A stretch of DNA of 64,000 nucleotides from Acidimicrobiaceae bacterium (lineage in GTDB: Bacteria; Actinomycetota; Acidimicrobiia; Acidimicrobiales; UBA8190). Shown one piece after another: positions 19,058 to 27,329 of this stretch. Location of the stretch: the NCBI GenBank assembly GCA_003151475.1, contig PLXQ01000045.1, forward strand, positions 85,503 through 149,502, written 5' to 3'. The notes beneath the pieces are model-generated. The model was not told where the DNA came from and did no database searches. It was given only the letters and a program-made list of their open reading frames with translations. Position 1 is the first letter of the stretch; each line of letters starts with the position of its first letter. Position numbers and translations under genes: made by a program.

Positions 19058-19693
19058 ATGATCACCGATGCGATTTCCACATCTCCGGCACCTGCGAATC
19101 CCCGACGGGGAGCAAAGAGGTCGCTGACGGCGATCGGGGCCGTGGCTGTGGTGGGTCTGATCGCCGCCGCCTGCGGGTCGTCGGCGCCGAGCGCCTCCAG
19201 TTCGCCCACGACGATCGCCCAGTCCCCCGCCGGTGCCCCGGCGGCCACAACGAAGGCGGGCGGCACCAGTAAGTCGGTGGTGAACGCCGAGGCCAACACC
19301 ACCATCGGCAGGACCATCTTGGTCAACGCGTCGGGGATGACCCTTTACACATTGGCGAGTGACAGCAGCGGGACGAGCACATGTTCGGCCGGCTGCACCT
19401 CCGTGTGGCCCCCGCTCACCGTCGCCTCCGGCGTCAGCGCCAAAGGCGGGACCGGGACCAGCGGAGTCCTGGCCACGATCACGCGTTCTGACGGTTCGCT
19501 CCAAGTGACCTACAACGGCATGCCTCTCTACACCTTCAGCGGTGACAGCTCGGCCGGCTCCACCTCCGGCAGCGGACTGAAGGACAACTTCGGCCGCTGG
19601 TCGGTGGTGAAGATCGGTTCCAAGACGACGACGCCGGTGGCCAAGACACCGACGACGACCAAGGCACCGTCGGGCGGGGGCTACGGCTATTGA
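19058..19693 (+). CDS. Lipoprotein with Yx(F/W/Y)xxD-type repeats (COG4315-like)
   Basis: 211 residues. N-terminal basic segment RRGAKRS, a hydrophobic core and the lipobox IAAAC (Cys about 38) indicate a lipoprotein. The mature part has two repeats of the COG4315 type: MTLYTLASDSSG with TCSAGCTSVWPP, and MPLYTFSGDSS. The C terminus is Thr/Lys-rich. GGAGG lies about 12 bases before ATG 19058. The gene is followed after about 60 bp by an ECF sigma factor and its anti-sigma factor on the same strand, so it may be part of their regulon or signal path. Family function is not established. Confidence 0.87.
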   Translation: MITDAISTSPAPANPRRGAKRSLTAIGAVAVVGLIAAACGSSAPSASSSPTTIAQSPAGAPAATTKAGGTSKSVVNAEANTTIGRTILVNASGMTLYTLASDSSGTSTCSAGCTSVWPPLTVASGVSAKGGTGTSGVLATITRSDGSLQVTYNGMPLYTFSGDSSAGSTSGSGLKDNFGRWSVVKIGSKTTTPVAKTPTTTKAPSGGGYGY

Positions 19694-19729
19694 CCCCGGG
19701 CCCGACGATCAGGTCGACCGAGGAGGTCG

Positions 19730-19756
19730 ATGAGCGTGGCGGCGCCAAGACGATGA
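19730..19756 (+). CDS. Possible 8-codon leader peptide upstream of the sigma factor
   Basis: AGGAGG at 19721-19726 precedes ATG 19730 by three bases; the frame reads MSVAAPRR and stops at TGA 19754-19756. That TGA overlaps the ATG of the sigma gene (19753). The strong Shine-Dalgarno sequence has no in-frame start for the sigma gene itself, so translation may be coupled through this short frame. The spacing is short, so this is tentative. Confidence 0.35.
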   Translation: MSVAAPRR

Positions 19757-20340
19757 GCGACGCGAATTCTGCGCGTCGGGGTACGGCCGACGGCACGTTG
19801 CGGCGCACGGCAGCGGCGCGCCGGGCCACGGCGGTGATCGAGTCGGCCGACGAAGAAGGCCTGCGGGCCGCGTTCCTGGCCTATAGCGGCGAGCTCTACG
19901 GCTACGCCCGGCGTTCCCTGGCCGATGCCGGGGCGGCCGACGAGGTCGTCCAGGAGACGTTCATCCGGGCGTGGCGGGCTCGGGAGCGATTCGATCCCGA
20001 GCTGGGATCGCTGCGGACGTGGCTGTTCGCCATCGAGCGGCGGATCGTGATCGACCACGCGCGGTCGCGGGCTCTGCGTCAGACGAGCCCATTGCCGGCC
20101 GACATGGCCCAGATCGGCGACGACATCGAGCGGGCCCTCGTCGGGTGGCAGGTCGAAGAGGCGTTGCGGCGGCTGCGGCCCGAGCACCGCCAGGTTCTGG
20201 TCGAGACCTACTACCGGGGACGGTCGGGGCGCGAGGTGGCCATCGAACTGGGCATCCCCGAAGGGACGGTGCGCAGCCGGCTCTTCTACGCGCTTCAGTC
20301 GCTGCGGCTGACGCTCGATGAGATGGGATGGGATCAGTGA
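19753..20340 (+). CDS. ECF-type RNA polymerase sigma factor
   Basis: 195 residues from ATG 19753. Region 2: LYGYARRSLADAGAADEVVQ then ETFIRAWRARERFDP and LRTWLFAIERRIVIDHARSR. Region 4: LRPEHRQVLVETYYRG and VAIELGIPEGTVRSRLFYAL, the helix-turn-helix for the -35 element. There are no regions 1 or 3, which defines the ECF class. An alternative TTG at 19690 overlaps the lipoprotein stop. The next gene, an anti-sigma factor, overlaps its stop, so the pair should be expressed together. The likely signal is envelope-related, an inference from the membrane-bound anti-sigma factor. Confidence 0.94.
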   Translation: MSDANSARRGTADGTLRRTAAARRATAVIESADEEGLRAAFLAYSGELYGYARRSLADAGAADEVVQETFIRAWRARERFDPELGSLRTWLFAIERRIVIDHARSRALRQTSPLPADMAQIGDDIERALVGWQVEEALRRLRPEHRQVLVETYYRGRSGREVAIELGIPEGTVRSRLFYALQSLRLTLDEMGWDQ

Positions 20341-20987
20341 CCGGCGACCGGTGCGATCACTGGCACGGTCTGCTGGCCATGGAGATCGTCGGCCAGCTGG
20401 CCGACCAAGACCGTCTGGCGCTCAGTGCGCATCTCGACGGCTGTCAGGCGTGCCGGGACGAGCGCGGCGACCTGGCCGGCCTGGCCGGGATCCTTCCGGC
20501 CGCCGATCCCGGGCATCTCGGCGGCCACGAGGTGCCGTTCGAGCTCCAGTCCGCCGTCTTCGGTCGGCTGCAGAGCGATGCGCGCCACGACCGACGGGCG
20601 CGCCGGGTCCGCTACGCGCTCGGTGGCGCCGTGGCCGCCTCCCTGGCCGCCGTGGCCCTGGTGGTCGGCCTGTCCGGCTCGCCGGGAACGCACGGGACCA
20701 CGGTGGCGCTGCACGGGAGCCACGGCGTGGAGGCCTCGGCCGTGCTCACATCGAAGCCGTGGGGAACCGCCATCCGCCTCGAAGAAGCGGGGCAGGCCGG
20801 GGGTCAGGACCTGTCGGTGTCCATGCGGAGCACCAAAGGCTCGTGGTGGGCGGCGGGAACGTACCGGACGGTGACCGGACGGACGGTGCAGGTGGAGTTG
20901 ACGTGCGCCGTGCCGGCGTCGAAGATCACCGAGATCTGGGTGCGGAACAAAGCGGGGCAGACAGTCCTGACGGGCTACCTGGGCTGA
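20328..20987 (+). CDS. Zinc-containing transmembrane anti-sigma factor
   Basis: 219 residues. The N-terminal anti-sigma domain has HLDGCQACRDE (H35, C39, C42), the HxxxCxxC zinc motif. A single membrane span follows (about 95-115, LGGAVAASLAAVALVVGLSG), then an extracytoplasmic domain. ATG 20328 overlaps the sigma gene by 13 bp; GTG 20337 would give a GTGA overlap and is equally possible. It should hold the ECF sigma factor inactive at the membrane. The 3' end overlaps the convergent diiron-protein gene by 13 bp. Confidence 0.9.
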   Translation: MGSVTGDRCDHWHGLLAMEIVGQLADQDRLALSAHLDGCQACRDERGDLAGLAGILPAADPGHLGGHEVPFELQSAVFGRLQSDARHDRRARRVRYALGGAVAASLAAVALVVGLSGSPGTHGTTVALHGSHGVEASAVLTSKPWGTAIRLEEAGQAGGQDLSVSMRSTKGSWWAAGTYRTVTGRTVQVELTCAVPASKITEIWVRNKAGQTVLTGYLG

Positions 20988-22126
20988 GCACCTGCTGAGG
21001 ACCGGGCCCGGTCCTTGGCCACTTCGTCGAAGGTGTCGTAGTCCTCGCCGGTGTCGACGGCGTGCTCGTAGCCGATGACTCCCAGCTCGGTGAAACGAGC
21101 GCGTAGCCATCCGTCACCGGCGTCCAAGAGGCCGAGTTTGCGGCAGTTGGGGACGATCTTCGAGAAGAGCATGCCGGCGAAGACCTGCTCGGCGCGCGGC
21201 GGCGATTCGAGCATGATTCTGACGACGGGACGGGGGTCGACGCCCATGCGCTCCCAGACGTCGGGTTGGAACCAGCGGCGGCGGAGACGAAGAGCCGCTT
21301 CATAGGCGAACTCCTGGCGTTCGCGGAGCTCGGGAGCCGACAACTGCGCGTAGTACTCCTGGAGACCGAGGACACCGAAGGCCACATGGCGCGCTTCGTC
21401 GGCCATGACGTAGCGCAGGAGCTTTTTGAGCAGTGGCTCCGTGGTCATCTGGTGGATGGAGCCGAAGACGGCCAGGGCCAGGCCCTCCACCATGACCTGC
21501 ATGCCCAGGTAGGTGATGTCCCAGCGCGGGTCGCCGATGATGTCGTCGAGGAGCGCCTGGAGATGGGGATTGATCGGATAGTGGCCCGAGAGCTTCTCGT
21601 CGAGGTAGCGGGAGAAGACCTCTACGTGGCGGGCCTCGTCCATGACCTGGGTCGCCGCGTAGTACTTGGCATCGATCCACGGCACCGTCTCCACGATCTT
21701 GGCCGTGCAGACGAGCGCACCCTGCTCCCCGTGGAGGATCTGCGAGAGGGTGGAGTTCTGCGACTCGACGGCGAAGCGGGTCCACTCACGGGTCCCCCAG
21801 CTCTTGAGCGGCGAGCCGTCCGCCTGGGCCAACGCCGTGAAGCGGTGCGCCGTCGTTCCCCCGTCGACCTGGCCGGCCACCGCCTCCTGGTCGACGGGGG
21901 TGGACCAGGGGAGGTCGGAGGTGCCGTTCCACTGGGAGTGCTTGGCCTTCTCGTAGAGCTTGGCCAGAGGGATGCGGTTGCGCTCGTAGTCCCACGTGAA
22001 GGCCACATCGGTCGAGCTCTGGACAGCTCGGACGACATCTTCACGCTCGGTGCGGCCGGCGGCGATGACGGCGTCGATGGCCTCATCGGTGACCGTGGGC
22101 CGAACCCTCTCGGTATGCGTCGGCAT
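20975..22126 (-). CDS. Ferritin-like diiron protein
   Basis: 383 residues, predominantly helical. Two Glu-containing helices and two ExxH-type motifs are visible: HGEQGALVC, DEARHVEVF, MVEGLAL and ADEARHVAFG, which together supply the carboxylate/His ligands of a diiron site as in ribonucleotide reductase R2-like or AurF-like oxidases. The substrate is unknown. It is divergent from an acyl-CoA synthetase gene with a repeated motif between them, which hints at lipid or acyl metabolism. The 3' end overlaps the anti-sigma gene on the other strand. Confidence 0.82.
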   Translation of the reverse strand: MPTHTERVRPTVTDEAIDAVIAAGRTEREDVVRAVQSSTDVAFTWDYERNRIPLAKLYEKAKHSQWNGTSDLPWSTPVDQEAVAGQVDGGTTAHRFTALAQADGSPLKSWGTREWTRFAVESQNSTLSQILHGEQGALVCTAKIVETVPWIDAKYYAATQVMDEARHVEVFSRYLDEKLSGHYPINPHLQALLDDIIGDPRWDITYLGMQVMVEGLALAVFGSIHQMTTEPLLKKLLRYVMADEARHVAFGVLGLQEYYAQLSAPELRERQEFAYEAALRLRRRWFQPDVWERMGVDPRPVVRIMLESPPRAEQVFAGMLFSKIVPNCRKLGLLDAGDGWLRARFTELGVIGYEHAVDTGEDYDTFDEVAKDRARSSAGAQPR

Positions 22127-22169
22127 CGCTCCCCCTTCGCCCTACTCGACGGTACGAGACGGACGGCAA

Positions 22170-22211
22170 CGACGTCAATGGATACCACCGGTGACGACGT
22201 CAATGGATACC
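22170..22211. promoter_or_regulatory. 17-bp direct repeats in a divergent promoter region
   Basis: CGACGTCAATGGATACC occurs at 22170-22186 and again at 22195-22211, with an ACCGGTGA spacer; a degenerate third copy (GACGTCGCATACC) follows. The 25-bp period and location between the diiron-protein gene (minus) and the acyl-CoA synthetase gene (plus) suggest a regulator binding region. No regulator is adjacent. Confidence 0.5.
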
Positions 22212-22286
22212 GACGTCGCATACCGACGGCGCCGACTCACACGGAGAGGGCCGACGAAAGCGGCCGAACGGTAGTGTGGCGAGCTT

Positions 22287-24008
22287 GTGACCGACGCCCC
22301 GCCGCCCCTGGAGTCGACGGAGCCGGCGGGTACCGTGGCCGAGCTTCTGCTCGCCCGGGCCGAGGACGACGGCCGGGGTCTGCTCTTCGGAGAGCGGTCG
22401 TGGACGTGGCGGGAGGTGGTGGCCGAGAGTGCCCGGCGCGGCGCCCGGGCAACGATGCTGCGGCAGGCCGGGCCCTTTCATATCGGGGTGCTACTCGACA
22501 ACGTGCCCGACTATCTCTTCTGGCTCGGTGGAGCCGCTCTGTGCGGTGCCACCGTCGTCGGGATCAACCCCACCCGGCGCGGCGAGGAGTTGGCCCGCGA
22601 CATCCGGTTCGCCGACTGCCAACTGGTGGTCACCGACGAGAGCGGGTCGGCTCTGCTCGAGGGCCTCGATCTCGGTCTCGACCCCGGGAGGATCCTGCGG
22701 ATCGACGGAGACAACGCCGGCGAACCCGGCCCCGGCGAACCCGGCCCCGGCAAGCCCGACCCCGGCGAAGCCGACGCGGCGGGTGCGGGTGCGGTGGCGG
22801 CCACGGAGCTGCTGCTGTTGCTGTTCACATCGGGGACGACCGGTTCGCCGAAGGCGGTGCGGTGCACGCAGGGTCGACTGGCGTCCATCGCCGGACGAGC
22901 CGCCGTCGGCTACGGGTTCCGACGCGAGGACATCTGTTACTGCCCGATGCCGCTGTTTCACGGGAACGCCATCATGGCCCTGTGGGCCCCGGCCCTTTCG
23001 GTGGGGGCGACGGTGGCGCTGACCCGGCGGTTCAGCGCCTCGGGGTTCCTGTCCGATGTACGGCGGTACGGCGCCACGCGGTTCACCTACGTTGGGAAAG
23101 CGCTGGCCTATGTGCTGGCCACAGAAGTTGGGGCGGATGACGGCGATAATCCGTTGCGGGAGGGCTTCGGGACCGAAGCGTCGAGCCCCGACCGGGCCGC
23201 CTTCGAGAAACGGTTCGGATGCCGGTTGGTGGAGGGGTACGGATCGAGCGAGGGCGGGGCCGTGCTGAACGTGACACCGGAGACGCCGGCCGGTTCGCTC
23301 GGGCTACCGGTACCGGGCGATGACATCGTGATCTGCCGGTCGGGGACGACGGTGGAGTGCCCGGCGGCGTTCTTCGACGGCGCCGGGCGGCTGTTGAACG
23401 CCGACGACGCCATCGGCGAGATCGTGAACAGGGGGAGCGCCCGGAGCTTCGAGGGCTACTACCGAAACGAGGACGGTAACGCCGAAAGGGTGCACGACGG
23501 CTGGTACTTCACCGGGGACCTCGGATATCGCGACGCCGACGGTTTCTTCTACTTCGCCGGGCGGGGCGACGACTGGCTCCGGGTCGATTCCGAGAATTTC
23601 GCCGCCGGCCCCGTGGAACGGATCGTCGAACGGCACCGGGACTTCGCCGCCGTGGCCGTCTATGCCGTGGCCGACCCGCGATCGGGTGACCAGGTGATGG
23701 CCGCCGTCGAGCTGAAGGGAGAGGGCCGGTTCGATCCCGAGGGTTTCGCCCGCTTCCTGTCCGAGCAGTCCGACATGGGGACGAAGTGGGCGCCCCGGTT
23801 CATCCGGGTGATGGCCGAGCTGCCGTTGACGGCCACCGGGAAGATCACGAAGGGGTCTCTGCGTAGGGCGGCCTGGGTGTGTGAGGACCCCGTCTACTGG
23901 AGCCCAGAGCGGGGCGCGGCGCGCTACCGTCGGTTGACGGAGGCCGATCGGGCCCGGTTGGCCGGTGAATTCGAAAGCTACGGGCGCTCGGCCCTGCTGC
24001 CTCAGTGA
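22287..24008 (+). CDS. Acyl-CoA synthetase (AMP-forming)
   Basis: 573 residues from GTG 22287. AMP-binding motif LLFTSGTTGSPKAVR, VEGYGSSEGG (A5-like), GWYFTGDLGYRDADGFFYFAGR with the hinge region, and TATGKITKGSLR near the C terminus with the catalytic Lys. It activates a carboxylic acid, probably a fatty acid, to acyl-CoA through an acyl-AMP. The N-terminal subdomain carries a Pro/Gly/Glu-rich insert at about 144-160, coded by 15-bp repeats (22719-22763). It is divergent from the diiron protein, and a PspA gene follows 74 bp later. Confidence 0.93.
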   Translation: MTDAPPPLESTEPAGTVAELLLARAEDDGRGLLFGERSWTWREVVAESARRGARATMLRQAGPFHIGVLLDNVPDYLFWLGGAALCGATVVGINPTRRGEELARDIRFADCQLVVTDESGSALLEGLDLGLDPGRILRIDGDNAGEPGPGEPGPGKPDPGEADAAGAGAVAATELLLLLFTSGTTGSPKAVRCTQGRLASIAGRAAVGYGFRREDICYCPMPLFHGNAIMALWAPALSVGATVALTRRFSASGFLSDVRRYGATRFTYVGKALAYVLATEVGADDGDNPLREGFGTEASSPDRAAFEKRFGCRLVEGYGSSEGGAVLNVTPETPAGSLGLPVPGDDIVICRSGTTVECPAAFFDGAGRLLNADDAIGEIVNRGSARSFEGYYRNEDGNAERVHDGWYFTGDLGYRDADGFFYFAGRGDDWLRVDSENFAAGPVERIVERHRDFAAVAVYAVADPRSGDQVMAAVELKGEGRFDPEGFARFLSEQSDMGTKWAPRFIRVMAELPLTATGKITKGSLRRAAWVCEDPVYWSPERGAARYRRLTEADRARLAGEFESYGRSALLPQ

Positions 24009-24082
24009 CCGCGGGGCGCTCTCGACGGACGGGTCGGGGCGTGCTCTGATCTGAGGTCGGACATGAGAAAGGCACAAGCGCC

Positions 24083-24883
24083 ATGAGTGTGATGAAGCGG
24101 CTCTCCGGGATAGTGCAGGCCAAGGCCAACAAGGCCCTCGACAAGGCCGAGAACCCGGCCGACATGCTCGACCTGTCGTACGAGAAGCAGGCCGAGAACC
24201 TGACGAAGGTGCGTCGGGCCCTGGCCGACGTGGCCACGGCCAAGAAGCGGCTCGAGCTGCAGGCGGCCGAGCTGCAGGGTCAGGCGGGCAAGCTGCAGGA
24301 GCAGGCCAAGCAGGCGCTCGGGCAGGGCCAGGAGGACCTGGCCCGGCAGGCGCTCAGCCGGCGGGCCGGGCTGGCCGACCAGCTGACGGAGCTGGGCACC
24401 CAGCACAGCCAGGTGGAGGCGCAGCAACAGCAACTGGAGAACACCGCCACCCGGTTGTCGGCCCAGATCGAAGCCTTCCGGACGAAGAAGGAGACCCTGA
24501 AGGCCAGCTACACCGCATCGCAGGCCCAAGCGAGCATCGGCGAGGCGGTGTCGGGGATCTCGGAATCGATGACCGACGCCGGGATGACGCTGCAGCGGGC
24601 TCAGGACAAGATCAGCCAGATGCAGGCCCGGGGGGCGGCCATCGACGAACTGATCGACACCGGAGCGCTACCCGATGCGCTCGGGGGTGGGAAGGACGAC
24701 ATCCAGGCCCAGCTGGATGCCACCTCACAGGCCGGTCAGGTCGATTCCGAGCTGGCGGCACTGAAGGCGCAGTTGGGGACGGCCGAGCCGGCCGCCGGCG
24801 CGCTGCCCACGACCGACGGAGCCCCGGCCGCCGGCCCCGCCGATCCCACCGCGCCGGCCGCTCCCGCTGGAGGTGGGTCCTGA
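24083..24883 (+). CDS. PspA/IM30 family membrane-stress protein
   Basis: 266 residues. Almost all helical: a long coiled coil from about 5 to 190 with many Gln/Ala/Leu heptads (LQAAELQGQAGKLQEQAKQA), then a flexible Ala/Pro/Gly tail (about 230-266). This is the fold of PspA and Vipp1, which oligomerise on membranes to repair stress damage. The N-terminal helix (MSVMKRLSGIVQAKANK) fits the amphipathic membrane-binding helix. The stop overlaps the start of the PspAA gene by one base, so the two are an operon. Confidence 0.9.
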   Translation: MSVMKRLSGIVQAKANKALDKAENPADMLDLSYEKQAENLTKVRRALADVATAKKRLELQAAELQGQAGKLQEQAKQALGQGQEDLARQALSRRAGLADQLTELGTQHSQVEAQQQQLENTATRLSAQIEAFRTKKETLKASYTASQAQASIGEAVSGISESMTDAGMTLQRAQDKISQMQARGAAIDELIDTGALPDALGGGKDDIQAQLDATSQAGQVDSELAALKAQLGTAEPAAGALPTTDGAPAAGPADPTAPAAPAGGGS

Positions 24884-25149
24884 TGATCGTGCGGATTCTC
24901 GGAGAGGGGCGCTACGAGGTACCCGAGGCCGACATGCCGGCCATCGAGCAGCTGGACGCCCAGTTGACCGATGCGCTCGACCGGGGCGACGAGGCGGAGT
25001 TCGACTCGACGCTCTCCGATCTGATCGGCCAGGTCCGCCATAGCGGGGTCCATCTGGGGTCCGATGACCTGCAGACCTCGGGGCTGGTCGTGCCCCACGA
25101 GGGCTCCAGCCTGGCCGAGGTGAAGACGCTTCTGGCCGAGGGAGCCTGA
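24883..25149 (+). CDS. PspA-associated protein (PspAA)
   Basis: 88 residues. MIVRILGEGRYEVPEADM at the start is typical of the PspAA family that accompanies PspA in actinobacteria; the rest is short helices (IEQLDAQLTDALDRGDEAEF). It is probably a cytoplasmic partner that regulates PspA. The TGATG junction with pspA indicates translational coupling. The stop lies inside a short tandem duplication (25134-25171). Confidence 0.88.
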   Translation: MIVRILGEGRYEVPEADMPAIEQLDAQLTDALDRGDEAEFDSTLSDLIGQVRHSGVHLGSDDLQTSGLVVPHEGSSLAEVKTLLAEGA

Positions 25150-25171
25150 GCCGGCCGAGGGAGCCTGAGCT
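25134..25171. repeat. Two 19-bp repeats spanning a stop codon
   Basis: GGCCGAGGGAGCCTGAGCC at 25134-25152 is repeated at 25153-25171 with one change. The TGA of the PspAA gene (25147-25149) is in copy one, so the stop-codon region is duplicated. A CCTGAGCTCAGG palindrome straddles the end of copy two and the stop of the next, convergent gene. Confidence 0.85.
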
Positions 25172-25896
25172 CAGGCCGAGGCTTTCTGCGCCGCCAGGGC
25201 CAGCTCCACCAGTTGGGCCCGTTCGGTGTCAGGGAGGGAAGAAATAGCGCGTCCGACGACGCGGTTGGTGGCGGCTTCCGCCTGTTCCCAGACGTCGTGG
25301 TGGGGTTCGGGGTCCGGGTAGGGCTCGGGCCAGCCGAAAAGGCCGGCCATGGCCGGGGTCCTGACCATGACCGCCTCGAGGGGCTCGATGGCCGAGGCGA
25401 CGACGGCGGCGCCGTGGACGGCTCCCCGCCATTCGCGCAGGACGTTCATGCGGTGAAGAGCCAGCGCCTTCGGGTCCTGGGGTTCGGGCAGCGCCGCCCA
25501 AGCGGCGAAGAGCGGTGCTCCGGCCCGGGAGGCCGCGGCGATGAGTTTGCCTTCCAGCTCGGCCAAGCGGAGATAGTCGACGGTGTCGGAGAGATGGGCG
25601 GCGGACCAGGCATCGAGGCAGCTGGCGAAGGCGTGGGCGGACTCGGCCGGGGGCATGACACAGCGGCCACGGTCCCAGCGCTCCACGATGGTGGCGGGGT
25701 GGAAGAAGACGAAGGCGGCGGCGACGACGGAGCCGTCGACCTCGCCCAGGGCTCCCCCGCGGCCGGCGACGTAGAAGTCGATGCCGTCGAAGCCGAGCTC
25801 GGCGCCGCGGACATAGGTCGCCGCGTCGAGCATGAAGCCGGCCGGGAGCGAAACGATGACGGGGGCCGTCTGGCGGGCGGCCTCTTCGGGGTCCAT
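25171..25896 (-). CDS. SCO6745 family protein
   Basis: 241 residues, predominantly helical, no membrane span. The stretch GFDGIDFYVAGRGGALG followed by FVFFHPATIV resembles the SCO6745 group of actinobacterial proteins, as I remember it; later segments RLAELEGKLIAAAS and LREWRGAVHGAAVVASAIEPLEA are also typical. The family function is not known. It is divergent from the LLM oxidoreductase gene at 25974. The start at 25896 (MDPEEAARQTAPVIV) fits the frame. Confidence 0.72.
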   Translation of the reverse strand: MDPEEAARQTAPVIVSLPAGFMLDAATYVRGAELGFDGIDFYVAGRGGALGEVDGSVVAAAFVFFHPATIVERWDRGRCVMPPAESAHAFASCLDAWSAAHLSDTVDYLRLAELEGKLIAAASRAGAPLFAAWAALPEPQDPKALALHRMNVLREWRGAVHGAAVVASAIEPLEAVMVRTPAMAGLFGWPEPYPDPEPHHDVWEQAEAATNRVVGRAISSLPDTERAQLVELALAAQKASA

Positions 25897-25973
25897 GGGC
25901 GGGGACGCTACCAGCGAAGAGCAGCCGGTACCCTGGCCGCTATGGAGGCGAGCCAGTCGGCGCGACGAAAGAG

Positions 25974-26861
25974 ATGAAGGTCAGGATCGGGGTCGGCGCC
26001 GGGCTGCAGAGCGTGTCGGGGACGGAGCTGGGCGGCCTGGCCCAAGAACTCGAGGAGCTTCATTTCGACTCGCTGTGGATGGCCGATCTGCTGAGCATCG
26101 CGGGCGACGATCCGCTGACGGGACTGGCCTACGCCGCCGGCGCGACACCCAAGCTGAAGATCGGGACGACGCTGGTGCTGCCCGGACGAAACCCGGTGCG
26201 GTTGGCCAAACAGATCGCCACCTTGGACCGGGTGTCTGGAGGACGGCTGCTTCTGACACTCGTCTTCGGCATCAAGCAGGCCACCGAACTGGCCGCCATG
26301 GGGGTCGAGGCGGCGGAGCGGGGGGCGCTGGTGGACGAGGTGCTGCCGCTGCTGCGTCGGCTGTGGAGCGAAGACGCCGTCGACCATGACGGGCCCGCCT
26401 ACCGGTTCGAAGCGGTGACGGTCGAGCCGAAACCCATGCAGGAACCGCTGGAGGTGTGGTTGGGGGGGAACGTTCCCAGTTCGCTGCGGCGGGCGGGGAC
26501 GCTCTCTGACGGATGGTTGCCCAGCATGTGCCTGCCGGGCGAAGCAGCCGCCGGACGACGGGTGATCGAAGAGGCGGCGGCCGCAGCCGGGCGGGCAATC
26601 GACCCCGAGCACTACGGAGTGAGTATCGGCTACTTCCGGGGTGAAAGGCCGATGCCGCGGCTCGGGCGATTGGCGGGGAAGCGGTCCGAGGCCGAGCTGG
26701 CCGAGCTGGTTCCCGACGGGATACCGGCGCTGCGGGCGCTGATGGAGCGGTACATCGAGGTGGGCTTCTCCAAGTTCGTGGTGCGTCCTTTGGTGGCGCC
26801 CACGTCGTGGCGGGCCGAGCTCGAGGACCTCGCCGCCGGCGTTCTCGATCTGCAGGCCTGA
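25974..26861 (+). CDS. LLM-class, probably F420-dependent oxidoreductase
   Basis: 295 residues, TIM-barrel bacterial luciferase-like fold. Signatures: FDSLWMADLL, LKIGTTLVLPGRNPV, LAKQIATLDRVSGGRL and EVWLGGNVP. Such enzymes in actinobacteria commonly use F420 rather than FMN; the sequence alone does not prove which. The substrate is unknown. It is followed by two SRPBCC proteins on the same strand (81 and 5 bp gaps), so the three may be co-transcribed. Confidence 0.9.
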   Translation: MKVRIGVGAGLQSVSGTELGGLAQELEELHFDSLWMADLLSIAGDDPLTGLAYAAGATPKLKIGTTLVLPGRNPVRLAKQIATLDRVSGGRLLLTLVFGIKQATELAAMGVEAAERGALVDEVLPLLRRLWSEDAVDHDGPAYRFEAVTVEPKPMQEPLEVWLGGNVPSSLRRAGTLSDGWLPSMCLPGEAAAGRRVIEEAAAAAGRAIDPEHYGVSIGYFRGERPMPRLGRLAGKRSEAELAELVPDGIPALRALMERYIEVGFSKFVVRPLVAPTSWRAELEDLAAGVLDLQA

Positions 26862-26941
26862 GCGGGCCGCGGGCTCCCGGTGCCGGGCGGCCGAGCGGCG
26901 GGACATGGCATGCTGCTGGCTCGAGCGACGATGGAGGGGTA

Positions 26942-27325
26942 GTGGGAAAGGCGAGCGCGGAGATCGATATCGAGAAGCCGGCCGACGCGGTGTGGAGCGT
27001 GGTGGGCGACTTCGGCGGGATCGGCGGGTGGATGCCCGGGATCGAGTCCTGTGTGGTCGACGGTGACGACCGGATCCTGAAGATGATGGGGATGGAGATC
27101 ACCGAACGGCTGATCAGTCGTGATGACGGGGACAGGTCGATCGCCTACGGGATCGTGAGCGGCGTGCCGGTGGGGAGCCACAAGGCGACCATCACGGTGA
27201 CGGCCGAGGGGGAGACGTCGCACGTGACATGGGACGTGGAGGTCGAACCCGACGACATGACGGAGATGATGCAGGGGATCTACCAGCAGTCCCTGCAGGC
27301 ACTGAAGGACCATCTCTCGGGCTGA
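26942..27325 (+). CDS. SRPBCC family protein
   Basis: 127 residues from GTG 26942, preceded by GGAGGGG. Begins VGKASAEIDIEKPADAVWSVVGDFGGIGGWMPG, the start of the polyketide cyclase/START-like fold with its ligand cavity; the C-terminal helix ends QQSLQALKDHLSG. Probably binds a hydrophobic ligand. It precedes a second SRPBCC protein by four bases. Confidence 0.88.
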   Translation: MGKASAEIDIEKPADAVWSVVGDFGGIGGWMPGIESCVVDGDDRILKMMGMEITERLISRDDGDRSIAYGIVSGVPVGSHKATITVTAEGETSHVTWDVEVEPDDMTEMMQGIYQQSLQALKDHLSG

Positions 27326-27329
27326 GCGA

